Source of the DNA: Dioszegia crocea | Lineage: Eukaryota > Basidiomycota > Tremellomycetes > Tremellales > Bulleribasidiaceae | DNA: 64,000 nucleotides | Direction of reading: 5' to 3' | Assembly (NCBI GenBank): GCA_001600615.1 | Contig: BCKK01000001.1 | Coordinates: forward strand, 2,523,039-2,587,038 | Shown here: positions 23,289 to 33,468 of the stretch, piece after piece | Layout: every line of letters starts with the position of its first letter | Position numbering within the stretch: position 1 is the stretch's first letter | Position numbers and translations under genes: made by a program | The notes under the pieces: generated by a model | Database searches by the model: none | The model's input: the letters and a program-made list of their open reading frames with translations, nothing else | What the model was told of the DNA's origin: nothing

Positions 23289-23816
23289 TTCGCGCGGCTT
23301 GCTGACTATGGCACCGAAGGATGACGAAGATCGGGCTCCTAGTCGTCTTGCGTCTCCTTTGAGAAGCTTTAGAAGAGTCAATTTCAGAATCAAACCGCCA
23401 TTTCGGCGCCGCCGGCGCGACGATTACCCGGTGCGTAATGGATTACTCTGCACTATTGCCAGCAAGAGTATAGAAAGCCGGTGCAGCATCGAGCAGAGCA
23501 TGGTTGCGGACAGACAGCACTGATTGGACGGATGCAGCATGGATGACTGAAGCAAGATGTGTGAAATGCAAAACATTCTGATAACGAAGCCCTCGTGCCT
23601 GTTCTCTCTCGCGGCAGGTCCGGGCATCTCTTCCTGCTTGGACTGTGGTGACAAGAGCGCTCGCGCTTTGAGTGCTGATCTGAGACTGCTCCGCCTCATG
23701 ATCCCGTACATGCTGATTCAACGCAGAAAGGGCACACCCTGACGTATTGATCCGGCCGCGAAGGAGACGGTGGATCGCACGACTCGCGTACTCCGATGTA
23801 CGTATTCTTTGTCTCT
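23289..23816. other. Spacer between the two tandem beta-lactamase-like genes
   Basis: About 530 bases that should contain the promoter of copy 1 and the 3' UTR of copy 2. I see no third gene or pseudogene fragment. Confidence 0.5.
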
Positions 23817-25209
23817 TTACTCCAGCTGAGAATAGAGGGTCTTTTCGAAGCCAGAGTAGATGTCGAACCACGGGTCGGGTGATGGTGCGAACAGCTGAGT
23901 GCCGCAGATGCCCTACCAGATCAGCGTCGCCAGACGAATGGCCAGAAAACCACTCACAGCGATCCCAGTTGTCGGGTCCACCCAGAAGTTCGTCTTGGCT
24001 GCTCCACTCCAGCTTCCACTGCCCTTCTTCCTCCTCCCAACAAAGTCTTCAAGGTTAATCATGAAGCCAACCGAGTGGTTGACGTTGTCTGTCGACGCAG
24101 GGGGATCAAAGTATTTTGGTTTGGACACCATATCGACGATACCCTGCTTGCCCGCCTCGGTATGGATGCTGCTCGTGAAGAGCTCTTTAAAGGAGGAGGC
24201 TGAGATAAGGGGGTTCTTCGAGAGATGAGGGGATGAGGGGTCGGATTGAAGGATCGCGCGCAGAATAGCGAGGTAGTCCCTGAGTGTCCCGAAGAGACCT
24301 GCTCCGCCTAATAGCAGCTCGGTCGAGACCTTGTCCACCTCGTTGGGCCGACCCATACCGAATCCACCTGGGAAGACAGCGACGGAGCCGTCGGGCTTCC
24401 GATAACAGACAGACATTTTGGTCTTCTTCACTTCGGCAGTAGGGAAAAAGCTGAGTGTTTTCAGACCGAGGGGGTCAAAGATGTGGCTTTGGAAGTATTC
24501 GTCTAAGCGCTCGCCAGATGCGCGTTCGACAAGCTTGCCGACGAAGTCGATGGAGGTGGAGTAGGCCCAGGAAGTCCCGGGCTCGTAGATGAAGGGTTTG
24601 CAGATCGTCTTGATAGACGCGGAGGGATGGAAGATCTCGTTATCGTCAGAGTTCTGTTTGAGGTATGCGGAGAGGGGAGATTCGGCGTGTAAGTACACGA
24701 AACCTGAAGCGTGAGTCAAGTCTAGATGATCAGGAAAGACCACGCTTACCGGCAGTGTGGGCCATGAGCATCCTCAGAGTGACCTTCTTGGTCGCCTTGC
24801 CCAGGATTGGATTCCCATCTTCTTCATAGCCCCTTAGAAGTTCCAGATCGCTCAGCTCGGGGAGTATCTTCTCTATATCCGCCGTACTGTCGAGGCTGAC
24901 GAGACCACGGTCAACCAATTGAAGCGCGGCGAGGCAAGTGATGAGCTTCGTCTGGGAGAAGAGCTCAAGTACTGAATGTAAGTCAATGCCCAATCGTATA
25001 CCTGTTGACATACCGCTATCCTCATCCACTTTGCCCGAGGCCTCATCTCCAAAGACTGTTTCTCCATCCTGGTTGCAATAGATGGTCTCCTTCGCGTTTG
25101 TGGCGAGATAGAACACGGCGGGGGTCTCTTTGCGGGCAACGGCTTCGTGAAGTTGCTTGTCAAGGACTTCCTTGCCTCCTTGGCGGAGCTGAGGTAGCTG
25201 GGGCGTCAT
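23817..25209 (-). CDS. Serine beta-lactamase-fold protein, tandem copy 2
   Basis: Four exons: 25014-25209, 24750-24971, 23958-24703 and 23817-23912, encoding 419 residues; the ATG is read at 25209. Motifs match copy 1: SQTK at residues 71-74, SWAYSTSIDFVGKLVE as the Tyr motif, and GGAGLFGTLRDYLAILRAIL. Exons 1-3 are 196, 222 and 746 bases, exactly as in copy 1. The last exon is shorter, ending LYSQLE, while copy 1 carries a further Gly/Ser-rich tail. No signal peptide is seen. The start is only ~155 bases from that of the divergent AlkB-like gene, so the two share a promoter. Function is as for copy 1: a serine hydrolase of unknown substrate. Confidence 0.88.
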
Positions 25210-25363
25210 AGCTATCACTGAGTGGATGATCGATGACGGACGATGGATGAAAGGGTCCGAGCCTTCGGGTAATACATTTCCCGGGCCGAAGATCACCGGG
25301 AGCCGGGCACCGAGTTGGCCGAGATAAAGTTTTCGCTCAACAACACATTCCTCAACTTTTGTT
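25210..25363. promoter_or_regulatory. Short bidirectional promoter (beta-lactamase-like / AlkB-like)
   Basis: Only 154 bases separate two divergent start codons. CCGGG-type palindromic steps occur here, but no element that I can assign. Confidence 0.5.
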
Positions 25364-26108
25364 ATGAAGAATGAGGACAAGGCAATGCGAGCGGTAGCTG
25401 TACGAATTGCACCCCCAATCGCTGGACTGTACGTCTTTCCGAGTATCTTGCCAGACGAGACTGCTCGTAAGTCCACTCAAGCAGTAGCACGACGCTAATG
25501 AAACAGAGTCAGCGCTTGCTGGTATCGCAGACCATGACTTGTTCTCGGGCGGGAAGCGAGACCAGGTCATGCTTTTTGGCGGACCCCGAAGTTCCTCCAC
25601 CGACGAGGATTACGATCCGATACTGGAAGAGGACGACCAAACAGTGTCAACACTCCCTCCCTACTTGATTACACTCCTTTCAAATATCGAAGCCCTCATC
25701 ATCCCACAACTCCCTGCCCAAACCCTCCAAATGATTTTCGACCAGCCACTCTCGAGACAGATTATCATCAATCTTTATCCTCCTGGCGAAGGCATCAGTC
25801 CTCACGTTGACCTGCCCCATCGGTATGCGGATGGAATTCTTGGCGTTTCGCTATGTGGCGGATGCGTAATGGTCCTGCGCAACACGCGGACATTTGAGGA
25901 GCACCATATCTACCTTCCGTCCGGCACGGTGTACTGTTTGACGGGCGACGCGAGGTGGGAGTGGACCCATGGTATCGACCCGAGAAAGGTGGACTTGGTG
26001 CGGAATCAAGGGGGGCGGGTGGTATCAATCATGAGGGATTTAAGAGTCAGTGTTACTTTTAGGTGGATGAAGGAGGGAGCAGATGAGCTCGTCGAAGGTG
26101 CGATGTGA
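25364..26108 (+). CDS. AlkB-like 2-oxoglutarate/Fe(II) dioxygenase
   Basis: Two exons, 25364-25466 and 25507-26108, encoding 234 residues. Iron ligands are visible as HVD (about His134 and Asp136, in SPHVDLPHRYADGI) and a distal His189 (WEWTHGI). The 2-oxoglutarate-binding Arg lies in SVTFRWM near residue 220. The IIINLYPPGEGI stretch is typical of the AlkB nucleotide-recognition lid. The compact size and the 'RVS.TFR' ending fit the ALKBH6/7/8-like group. It should oxidatively demethylate nucleic acid or protein; which one is not shown. It is transcribed divergently from the second beta-lactamase-like gene. Confidence 0.85.
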
Positions 26109-26206
26109 GATCACGCCTGGCGCCAAATCGCCTAACCTAGCATCAACATTATATACATTCTATCTAGATGTTATCTACACCTGTAGCCCAACTATCCACC
26201 CAATCC

Positions 26207-27321
26207 CTAGCTAGATTTGAGTTTCGGACTCTTCTTGGGTGTCCCAGACCTTGACCTCGTGGTCCGCGTAGTCGTCTGTACCTCCGGACCCAGCGCCCCA
26301 GCGCCCACTTTCTCATGCAGGACAGCCTCGGCAATCTCCTTGTCCACCTTGTCCATTTTCTTCGCCTTGCCCAGCGCTGGTCGTGGGGAGAGTAGCATCA
26401 AAGTGATCACCCTGGCTAGGAAGAGCGCCGCGAGGAAGAGGACAACCGCACCTCGTGCAACCTCGCGAGTTACGACCGGACCGGATGGCGGAATGGGGCT
26501 GGACTGGAGTACGAGCTCGGAGGGAAGGGTCCGAGCGAGCAGGTCGGAGATGAGGCTGACTTCTGGCGTGAGACGTAGTGCCGCTGAGTAGAGCAAAGCT
26601 GCCATCATACCGCCCCAGAAGTCCAGGGTGTTGAGTACACCACCCTTCAAAAGGTTTGGCATTCCCAACTTCCAGTCCTCCTCGTGTAGTCCCATGATCT
26701 GGACAAAGATTCCCCCGCCAGTACATGCGATTCCACCTAGGATGGCAGTAGTCCATGCAGTAGCTGGGATACCAGCTGCAGCGAGGGCAGACGGAATGGC
26801 GCAGACAGTGGAACCTCGAGTGATGGCGTCGATGATGGAGCCCGCCAGGTTGAAGAGGATGGGAGGACAGGTGGAATGAATGTATTCTCCAAGGGTGGTG
26901 GGGACGAGGAGGAGGTAAATGGGCACATATGTGAGCCAGGGAGTGGAGGTGAGAAGCCAAGATGGAGGCTGTCCGATAAGGAGAGGGACAATCGTTCCGC
27001 CGCCCCCTGGGGATCAGCTGGGATCTGATATCAAGAGATGTACTCACAGCAAAGGGCTAGGTAGCCGAAGAGATCCCCCATCGACCCCACTTTCTTGCTC
27101 CTGGCCTGTCGCTTGGCTATGGTCATGCCTGCCCAGACTGTCGCTACTCGTGCAGCATGAAGCGCGCCTAGTCTCGCGACTGGGAATCCAGTGATGACGG
27201 GCGCAGCGGCGAGATGGGAGACAAGGTTGGATATAGGTTGGATTGGTGCAAAGGGGAGGATGGGCGAGAGATTTGCAGTTTTGCTGGAGACTAGCGCTAG
27301 GATCTCGTCAAAAGCGCCCAT
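26207..27321 (-). CDS. Multipass membrane protein, TRIC-channel-like
   Basis: Two exons, 27048-27321 and 26207-27006, encoding 357 residues from MGAFDEI (ATG read at 27321). An upstream in-frame ATG at 27411 would add 30 residues; I favour the downstream one because the extra leader is unconvincing. It has about six or seven membrane segments: LFGYLALCWGGGTIVPLLIG, TYVPIYLLLVPTTLG, TAILGGIACTGGGIFVQI, GMMAALLYSAAL and AVVLFLAALFLARVITLML. A basic, Lys/Ser-rich tail with RSRSGTPKKSPK follows. Two Gly-rich turns within membrane segments, at similar places in two three-helix halves, recall the TRIC cation channels of the ER. That resemblance is suggestive, not proven. If right, it would balance ER calcium release. 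Confidence 0.55.
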
Positions 27322-27558
27322 GTTTTCTAGTACTGCTAGATAGCTTATGTGAAAGGCTGGCTGAAGGGCAAAAGGACAAGCGAAACGGACGTGGCACGCG
27401 TTTATTGACATTTGCTCCAGCGCGTGCCCACATTCCTTTATTCCGGTTGGTGCTAGTCACGCTTACCTTACCTCGACTCGCACCTCAAGGCTCAAGTGCT
27501 CCGATTAGCGATGGAGGGCTATATCTAAATACCCAGTCTATACATTCACGCCAACACC
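27322..27558. other. Promoter of the TRIC-like gene and 3' end of ERG26
   Basis: A 240-base spacer between two minus-strand genes. No other feature is recognised. Confidence 0.4.
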
Positions 27559-28928
27559 CTACTTGGTCTTCTCCGTGTCCTTAACCAGCTTCTGCTTCTC
27601 CAGCTCGCCCTTGTACCAACTTGTCCAGTTCCTCATCCCCTCGTCCAATCCCACCAGCGGCTCATAGCCCAATATCCGCCTCGCCTTTTCTATGTCATAG
27701 TACCGTTGCTGCGTCGCCTGGCTGACTCGGAACTTGGTGAAGCCCGGCTCTTTTCGCGTAAGCTTGGAGAAGAGCTCGGCAAGCATCGCGAGGATGAGCC
27801 CGATGGAAGTGGGGATGGCGATGATGTAGGGAGGAGTGTGTCCGAGTTGACGCCAGATTGTACGTGCAAAGTCCCAGAAATATATGGGTTCACCGTTGGT
27901 CACGAAGAACACCTGGCCCGCGACGTGCACGCCGTCCGCCGGGTCATCCGACTCCTCCTGCGCCTCATCGCCGAACTGATCCAGCCTGTTCCGGAGGACC
28001 GGACGGAGGTCTTCCGGGTTGTGCTCGCCAGACTGGAACCGCTCGGCCGCGAGGAGGTCGCCTTCAGTTGGGGATGTGTTTGGGCCGAGGGGGTGTGCGT
28101 CGGAAGTGGGGATACGGTATTTGCCAATAGAGGCATCGACGTAGGAGATGGAATCGCGGAATTTAAAGTAGGGGTAGACGTCTGCGAGTTTGTCCATGGC
28201 CAGGAGATGGGCATGGGCGACGTTCGTGACGTAGGTGAAATCCGCCAGATTGGAGTTGTTGCCGATTTGGAATTTGGTTTGGTTGTTCAAGACGACAGAG
28301 TAGAAACCCGTAATCATCTGTCGGTCGCCTGGCCCAAAGATCCCACTGGGGCGAATTGCGCAGGTGAGCAATTCGGGGCAGTTCGCCCGAATCACCATCT
28401 TCTCCGCGTCAACTTTGGTCTCGTTGTACGCGTCGAGCGCGACGGCGGGGTAGTCCAACCGCTCATCAACGTTGATGTTGTCCTTTTCGCCATTGTACAC
28501 TGTCCCGGCGGACGACGTGTAGACGAGCCGACGGACCGTGCTGTCCTCGCAGCAGTCAATGAGGTTGCGTGTCCCGGAGACGTTGACAAGTTCGTAGATG
28601 GTCCGACCGGCACCGTGGGCAGGGGAGGCAGTGTGGAAGATGCAGGTGGCCCCGGACTGGAGTCAGCGTTGGCGAAGGCTTGGCTCACCTTTTTGATCGC
28701 ATTCGTCACGTCCTCCGAGCTAGCCAGATCTCCAATGTAGAATGTGACATTGCTGGCGTGGTCAGCTCGGCGTTTTGATACAGATCTTCTCACTTACCTG
28801 TCAAAATGTCTCTGGACAATGTCGAAGACAGACACATTCTGCTCCCCCCGCGCCAGCAACATCTCCACGATATGTCTTCCCAGGAATCCGCATCCGCCCA
28901 CCACCATGTATGCTTCATTTGTTGCCAT
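27559..28928 (-). CDS. ERG26: Sterol-4-alpha-carboxylate 3-dehydrogenase (decarboxylating)
   Basis: Three exons: 28798-28928, 28689-28752 and 27559-28656, encoding 430 residues. The start, MATNEAYMVVGGCGFLGRHIV, leads straight into the Rossmann NAD(P) motif GGCGFLG. The short-chain dehydrogenase catalytic block is present: a Ser/Tyr pair in LVYTSSAGTVYNG and the YxxxK in AYNETKVDAEKMV. Blocks IRPSGIFGPGD, FTYVTNVAHAHLLA and FFVTNGEPIYFWDF are diagnostic of the 3-beta-HSD/NSDHL group. A hydrophobic stretch (YIIAIPTSIGLILAMLAELF) near residue 330 probably anchors it to the ER or lipid droplets. It oxidises and decarboxylates the C4 carboxyl sterol in ergosterol synthesis, working with ERG25 and ERG27. 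An internal acidic insert (about 250-290) is longer than usual. Confidence 0.92.
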
Positions 28929-29302
28929 CTTAGAGTGTCTGTGAAGTCTGTGAAGGTGAAAGAGGCTGATGGTCGCAGGGTCAAGTCGCGAACTCTACGC
29001 ACTTGTCGTCCGAGACCCGGAATCAATATTTGGTGGCGGAATATTGCCTCGAGGCGAGGCGTCGATAATCGATAAACGACTCCAATACTGCCCCGATGCT
29101 TCTGGCGCTTCCGCCTTTGTTCGAGCTCACAATCACGCTGTACGGCCTAGCGCAGACCAAAGTGGTTGTACATGCTCCCAGGCGAAGGCAGATGGGGCAC
29201 GTCATAGATCAGGCGACGACCAACGGTGCCAGTTCTGTCAATAGGCAACAGCGGCTGGATTATATTGCAATGCGGATACTGCTCTCATGATCAACCATCA
29301 AA
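28929..29302. other. Spacer: ERG26 promoter and tRNA upstream region
   Basis: About 375 bases between divergent ERG26 and the tRNA gene. No gene is seen. Confidence 0.5.
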
Positions 29303-29389
29303 GCCGCGATGGTGTAGTGGCTAGCACGACAGACTTCGACGTCTTATCGTGACATCTGTGGGTCCGGGGTTCAAATCCCTGTCGCGGTT
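29303..29389 (+). tRNA. tRNA-Arg(UCG) with a 14-base intron
   Basis: It folds as a full cloverleaf. The acceptor stem is GCCGCGA with TCGCGGT (a G-U first pair) and discriminator T at 29389. The D arm is GTGT/GCAC. The anticodon stem is ACAGA/TCTGT with loop C-T-TCG-A-A once the intron is removed. The T arm is CGGGG/CCCTG with a TTCAAAT loop. The intron sits at the canonical place after position 37, at about 29340-29353. Internal promoter boxes are visible: A box TGGTGTAGTGG and B box GGTTCAAATCC. Anticodon TCG reads CGA codons. The identity rests on my manual alignment of the anticodon loop. Confidence 0.85.
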
Positions 29390-29607
29390 TCATCTTTTGC
29401 TCTCGGGCGTGCTGATCCTTTTTGACTGCCGTCTCGGCGCAATGGTATCCTCCGCGGCCGGCGGACGATATAACCCGGGGCAATTCCGGGGGAATGATTT
29501 CCGCCTGAGCGGATGCTCTCAAGGGTATCTTTGTGCTTCTCGCAAGATGCCCCTCTTTTGGCATCATCATCAACCTTGACTCCCTCTACTAGTCAGCCAT
29601 AATCACT

Positions 29608-31617
29608 ATGCCACCCACCGGACCCCTTTTCCTAGGACTTGACGCGTCCACCCAAGCGCTGAAAGCCTCTCTCCTGTCTTCGGACCTTGATGTCATCAGC
29701 GAAGCCGCCGTAAACTTCGATGCGGACCTTCCGTCTTTGCAAACGCGAGGTGGAGTCCAGATGGGGCCTGAGGGTAGCGGTGAGGTGTTCTCACCCGTAC
29801 AGAGCCTTCCTCAGGCGATGGATTTGTTGATGGAGCGAGTCAAGGAAAAAGGGTGGGATGTAGGGCGAATAAGAGGTGTCTCTGCCGCTGGACAGGTGAG
29901 CTATCTTTCATATGGCCAATGTGTCAATCTGACGTTACAGCAACATGCTTCTGTATACTGGTCCCGCTCTTCTTCGGCAATACTGGCCAACATCGATCCC
30001 TCCCTCCCACTGGCTACCCAACTGTCTGACGCCTTCTCCCGGCAGACCATACCGAACTGGCAAGACTCCTCAACTACGGCGGAATGTCGCGAGTTGGAAT
30101 CAGCTCTAGGCGGAGCCGAAGCTCTAGCCCAGGCTACAGGGTCTAAGGCACACGAGCGTTTCACAGGTGCTCAGATCATGCGATTTCGCCGTCTCTACCC
30201 TGAGCAATATGCCGCTACGGACAGGATATCCCTCGTCAGTTCAGCCATCACCACCTTGCTCTGCCTAGACGGTGAAGTGAAGGGCATAGATGAGAGTGAT
30301 GCGTGCGGGATGAACATGTGGAGTATGGATACGACGGACCGAGGGTGGAATGGAAGAGTGCTTGAAACTATTGCGGGAGCGGGAGGGGTCGAGGAATTGA
30401 GCAGGAAGTTGGGCCAGGTAGAGACGGATGGCGGGAGGGTTGTGGGGAATATTGGAAGGTGGTTTGTGGAGCGATACAGCTTCAGTCCGGAATGCTGTGT
30501 GTTCCCTGGAACTGGCGATAATCCAGCTACTTTCCTCAGTCTGACCTGTAAGTCGTCATCTGTTCCATCTGTAGTGGGCAATAGATCTGATACAACAGTG
30601 CGCCAATCGGAAGGCTTGATCTCAATGGGTACATCTGATGTCGTACTGGTTTCCACCAACAACTATCGACCTCATCCAGAATATCACGCCTTCTTCCATC
30701 CTGCTCAAATCGCTCCTTCATCGGGTACCACTAGTGATAATGCTCGACTCCGGTACTTCAACATGCTAGTCTACAAGAGTGAGCTGTCTGTGATCAAATG
30801 GACGATTCTCAAGCTGACAATATAGACGGCTCGCTCGCACGGGAACATGTCCGAGATCTGTACTTTGACAAATCGTGGGACAAGTTCAACGCTGCCGCCG
30901 AGTCAAAACGCCCAAAAGGCGCAGAGGATCTGCCCACAGAAATGGCGTTCTGGTGGTTGTTACCTGACATCATTGTAAGTTCTGCAGTAGATCATGTGGT
31001 TTCAAGCTAATCCGCAGCCCGACAATGCTCACGGTGTATTTCGGTATACTTCCTCCCGCTCGTCTGACCCTTCCACAGATGCCAAATCAGCAGAACTCAT
31101 CCCCGAATTCTCCAACTTCACAAGTAACGCCCTCTCCATCCTCTCTTCCCAGCTCATCAATTACCGCTCCCGCTCAGCAGCCATCCTCGATACCCCAGCC
31201 GACGGCTCTCTTGCGTCGCTCAACAAGGTGTACGCTACAGGCGGAGCATCAGCCAACCCTACAATCCTATCACTCATGGCTGACATCCTGTCTGCGCCAG
31301 TGGTGAAGAATGTGGACTACGACCCGGCGGCAAAGCAATGGACTGACGTGCATTGGAATGCTTGTTCTGTAGGGGTGGCGTACAAGGCTCGATGGGGATG
31401 GGAGAGATTGCATGCGGAAGGGGAGAGGAAATGGGTGGAGTTCGATACGGTCATTCAGGAATGTCGAGGCCGGCGGGCGGCGAGGCGTGGAGAGGAGTCG
31501 GGTGGGGAGGAGGAAGGCGTGAGAAATGTGGCTGTTCCTGGACCGGGGGCGGCAGCGTGGGAGAAAAGCGTGGAGTGGTGGAGACACCTAGAGGCCAGAG
31601 CGGTAGAGGGCAGATAG
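29608..31617 (+). CDS. XKS1: Xylulokinase (FGGY family)
   Basis: Five exons: 29608-29895, 29941-30547, 30599-30778, 30826-30974 and 31018-31617, encoding 607 residues, a normal length for fungal enzymes. Key blocks are the N-terminal phosphate loop FLGLDASTQALKASLL, the substrate region VYWSRSSS..., MNMWSMDTTDRGW, FPGTGDNPATFLSL, SMGTSDVVLVS, and the nucleotide-binding YATGGASANPTILSLMADIL near the C-terminus. It phosphorylates D-xylulose to xylulose 5-phosphate, feeding pentoses into the pentose phosphate pathway in the cytosol. A charged, Gly/Glu-rich insert (about 545-580) lies near the end. Confidence 0.92.
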
Positions 31618-31973
31618 ATGAGTTATAGGTCAGCCGTCTTGTGTCTTGATAGACACCTGCGTCGTCGATGCTAAGTCGAGATATAGGGCGAGTTTCGTAC
31701 ATACATAGGAAAAAGGAGGCAAGACCAATTTAGTCCCACAATGCTGTCCACAATGTATATACCTTATATACATTCAAAGAGATTGAGGAACCCGAGGATC
31801 ACCTGATATCTGTGTCCTGCCTCTTGGCGCAGCCTAAAGCTATAGCCGAGTTAAGTAGTCAGATCGTAGGAAATACATATACCAAACTCCATAAGTGTAC
31901 AGCGTGGGGGAAAGTTTCGGCTGATGAGTGGTGCCACACCAATGGTCATACAATGGTAATGTGACGCATTCAC
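31618..31973. other. Convergent 3' spacer
   Basis: It lies between the end of xylulokinase and the end of the minus-strand F-box-like gene. It is AT-rich, with TATATAC runs; no gene is seen. Confidence 0.5.
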
Positions 31974-33089
31974 TTATAACTTTGCCTTGTGGGCCCCATT
32001 ATTCCCCAGCGTCGCCTTCAAACCCTCCCACCCCTCCCATTCGGACGCCATGACCCACCGCACTTCTTTTCCAGAACTCTCTTCATCCTCGTCAGACTGA
32101 TGCACGGCAGCCGCACCTTGCGGACAAAGCGCCTCCGTCCGTTCTTTCAGATCCTTCAATCTGTCCCTTCCTCCGTCCGCCTCGGACTCGGACCCGCGGT
32201 CCACTCCCCTCGAGCCATCGAGGACGATGATGATCTCATGGTCTGCCTTCCGATTCGCCAGAACCCTGACTAGGTCCGGCGCCACATCCGGCTGAGAGTC
32301 ATAATCCACCAATCCCAATCCATGCTGGGCCATCGCCGACCCTTGGCGGGCGACAAAAAACCCCGAATCTGCGCCCATGTCAAACCCTGCCGGCCTGTCG
32401 CTCCCTCCCACCACTGCCTGCTGTTCAGGCAGGACAATTGTCAACTTCTTGACGCACTCAGGCAAGTCAGCCGAATATCTCTGACCGCCCATCGCCGCAG
32501 TGATTCTCTGTCTGGGCCCGCGGTACACCGGGTTCAGATAGTCGATACAGAGAACCACCTCGTTCGCCTGTGTCAAGAGGTCAGACTGGAGGAGACCATT
32601 ATTGATGAGGCCCGCTGGAGACTTGAGGCCCTTGATGATGACTTTCAACGGGCGAAGAGGGGCATCAATCAGCGGTGCAAAGATGGGTTGATGGATGTTG
32701 GGGCACAAGATCCAGCCGGGCCAATCGGCGGGTACGACGACAGTCCTGAGGCGGTACATACGCGCGACGAGGGGAATGCAGAGGGTGGGGTCGTATAGCA
32801 GATGAGGGGGGAGGTGGAGGGTGCGGACATATCCCAGGAATGGAGATCGGGTATCGGGAGTGATTGATTGGGGGACAACAGCGGGAGGGAGAATGTGGAT
32901 AAGAGAGATATCGCGGTAGAGGATTGAAGCGGCCGTGTGGGCTACACATTGGGAGACGCGGAGACAAGTGGCAAGTGTGGGTGTGGTGGCGAAGAAGAGG
33001 ACCTGGGAGAAGATGGTGGGTGAGGACATGAGCGATAGGGTGTGTGGGTCGACAAGGGGCGTTGGAGGTGCGATGATCGAGTTGGTCAT
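31974..33089 (-). CDS. F-box-like protein, probable relative of the 18881-20056 gene
   Basis: Single exon, 371 residues. It opens with a helical F-box-like segment (LSLMSSPTIFSQVLFFA, LATCLRVSQCVAHTAASILYRDI). Leucine-rich strands follow: YVRTLHLPPHLLYDP, YRLRTVVVP, VVLCIDYLNPVY, VKKLTIVLPEQ, HEIIIVLDGS. The order of blocks matches the gene at 18881-20056 (F-box helices, 'ILY.D', 'LHL', 'KLTIV'), although overall identity is low. Members of this build are often numerous and fast-evolving in Tremellales. An SCF adaptor role is inferred. Confidence 0.6.
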   Translation of the reverse strand: MTNSIIAPPTPLVDPHTLSLMSSPTIFSQVLFFATTPTLATCLRVSQCVAHTAASILYRDISLIHILPPAVVPQSITPDTRSPFLGYVRTLHLPPHLLYDPTLCIPLVARMYRLRTVVVPADWPGWILCPNIHQPIFAPLIDAPLRPLKVIIKGLKSPAGLINNGLLQSDLLTQANEVVLCIDYLNPVYRGPRQRITAAMGGQRYSADLPECVKKLTIVLPEQQAVVGGSDRPAGFDMGADSGFFVARQGSAMAQHGLGLVDYDSQPDVAPDLVRVLANRKADHEIIIVLDGSRGVDRGSESEADGGRDRLKDLKERTEALCPQGAAAVHQSDEDEESSGKEVRWVMASEWEGWEGLKATLGNNGAHKAKL

Positions 33090-33468
33090 GTTGCGCGAGT
33101 CGTAGGGTTGGGCGAGTTGCAGCGATGATCAGGCTATAGTATGCCAATTGTCAGTGATACGTCGTTGGCTTGAGTGAGTGTGAGGGAATGAATACACAGC
33201 TGGGTGTGTCATCAGGGAAACCAGCGGGGAGGATAAAGGAGGAATGTCAGTCATGTTCGCTTGTGCTGTCCAGCACAGACTGTCCCTGCGCTTCCCCTGT
33301 CCTGCGCGTTCCTTTCTGCACCTCCTGCCCACTCGGATGCAGATAAGCATTACGATCTGCAGCACATCAGTGATCCTGATAGAGAGACGACGCAGATGTG
33401 ATCCGATAATCATACAACCCAACTTGAAACTCCTCGCTCGCCTCCACGTACTCATCGCGCTCCCGCGA
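33090..33468. other. F-box-like gene promoter and BET1 3' end
   Basis: About 380 bases between two minus-strand genes. Possible splice signals near 33130-33200 hint at a 5' UTR intron of the F-box-like gene. Nothing else is recognised. Confidence 0.4.

Noticed and set aside
23289..23393. Longer N-terminus (presequence-like) on the first beta-lactamase-like protein
   Set aside because: The open frame there begins with TTG, not ATG, so the first usable start is at 23288.
27706..28740. Plus-strand open frame of 344 codons
   Set aside because: It is exactly antisense to ERG26, whose family motifs are unmistakable; the frame results from GC-rich third positions.
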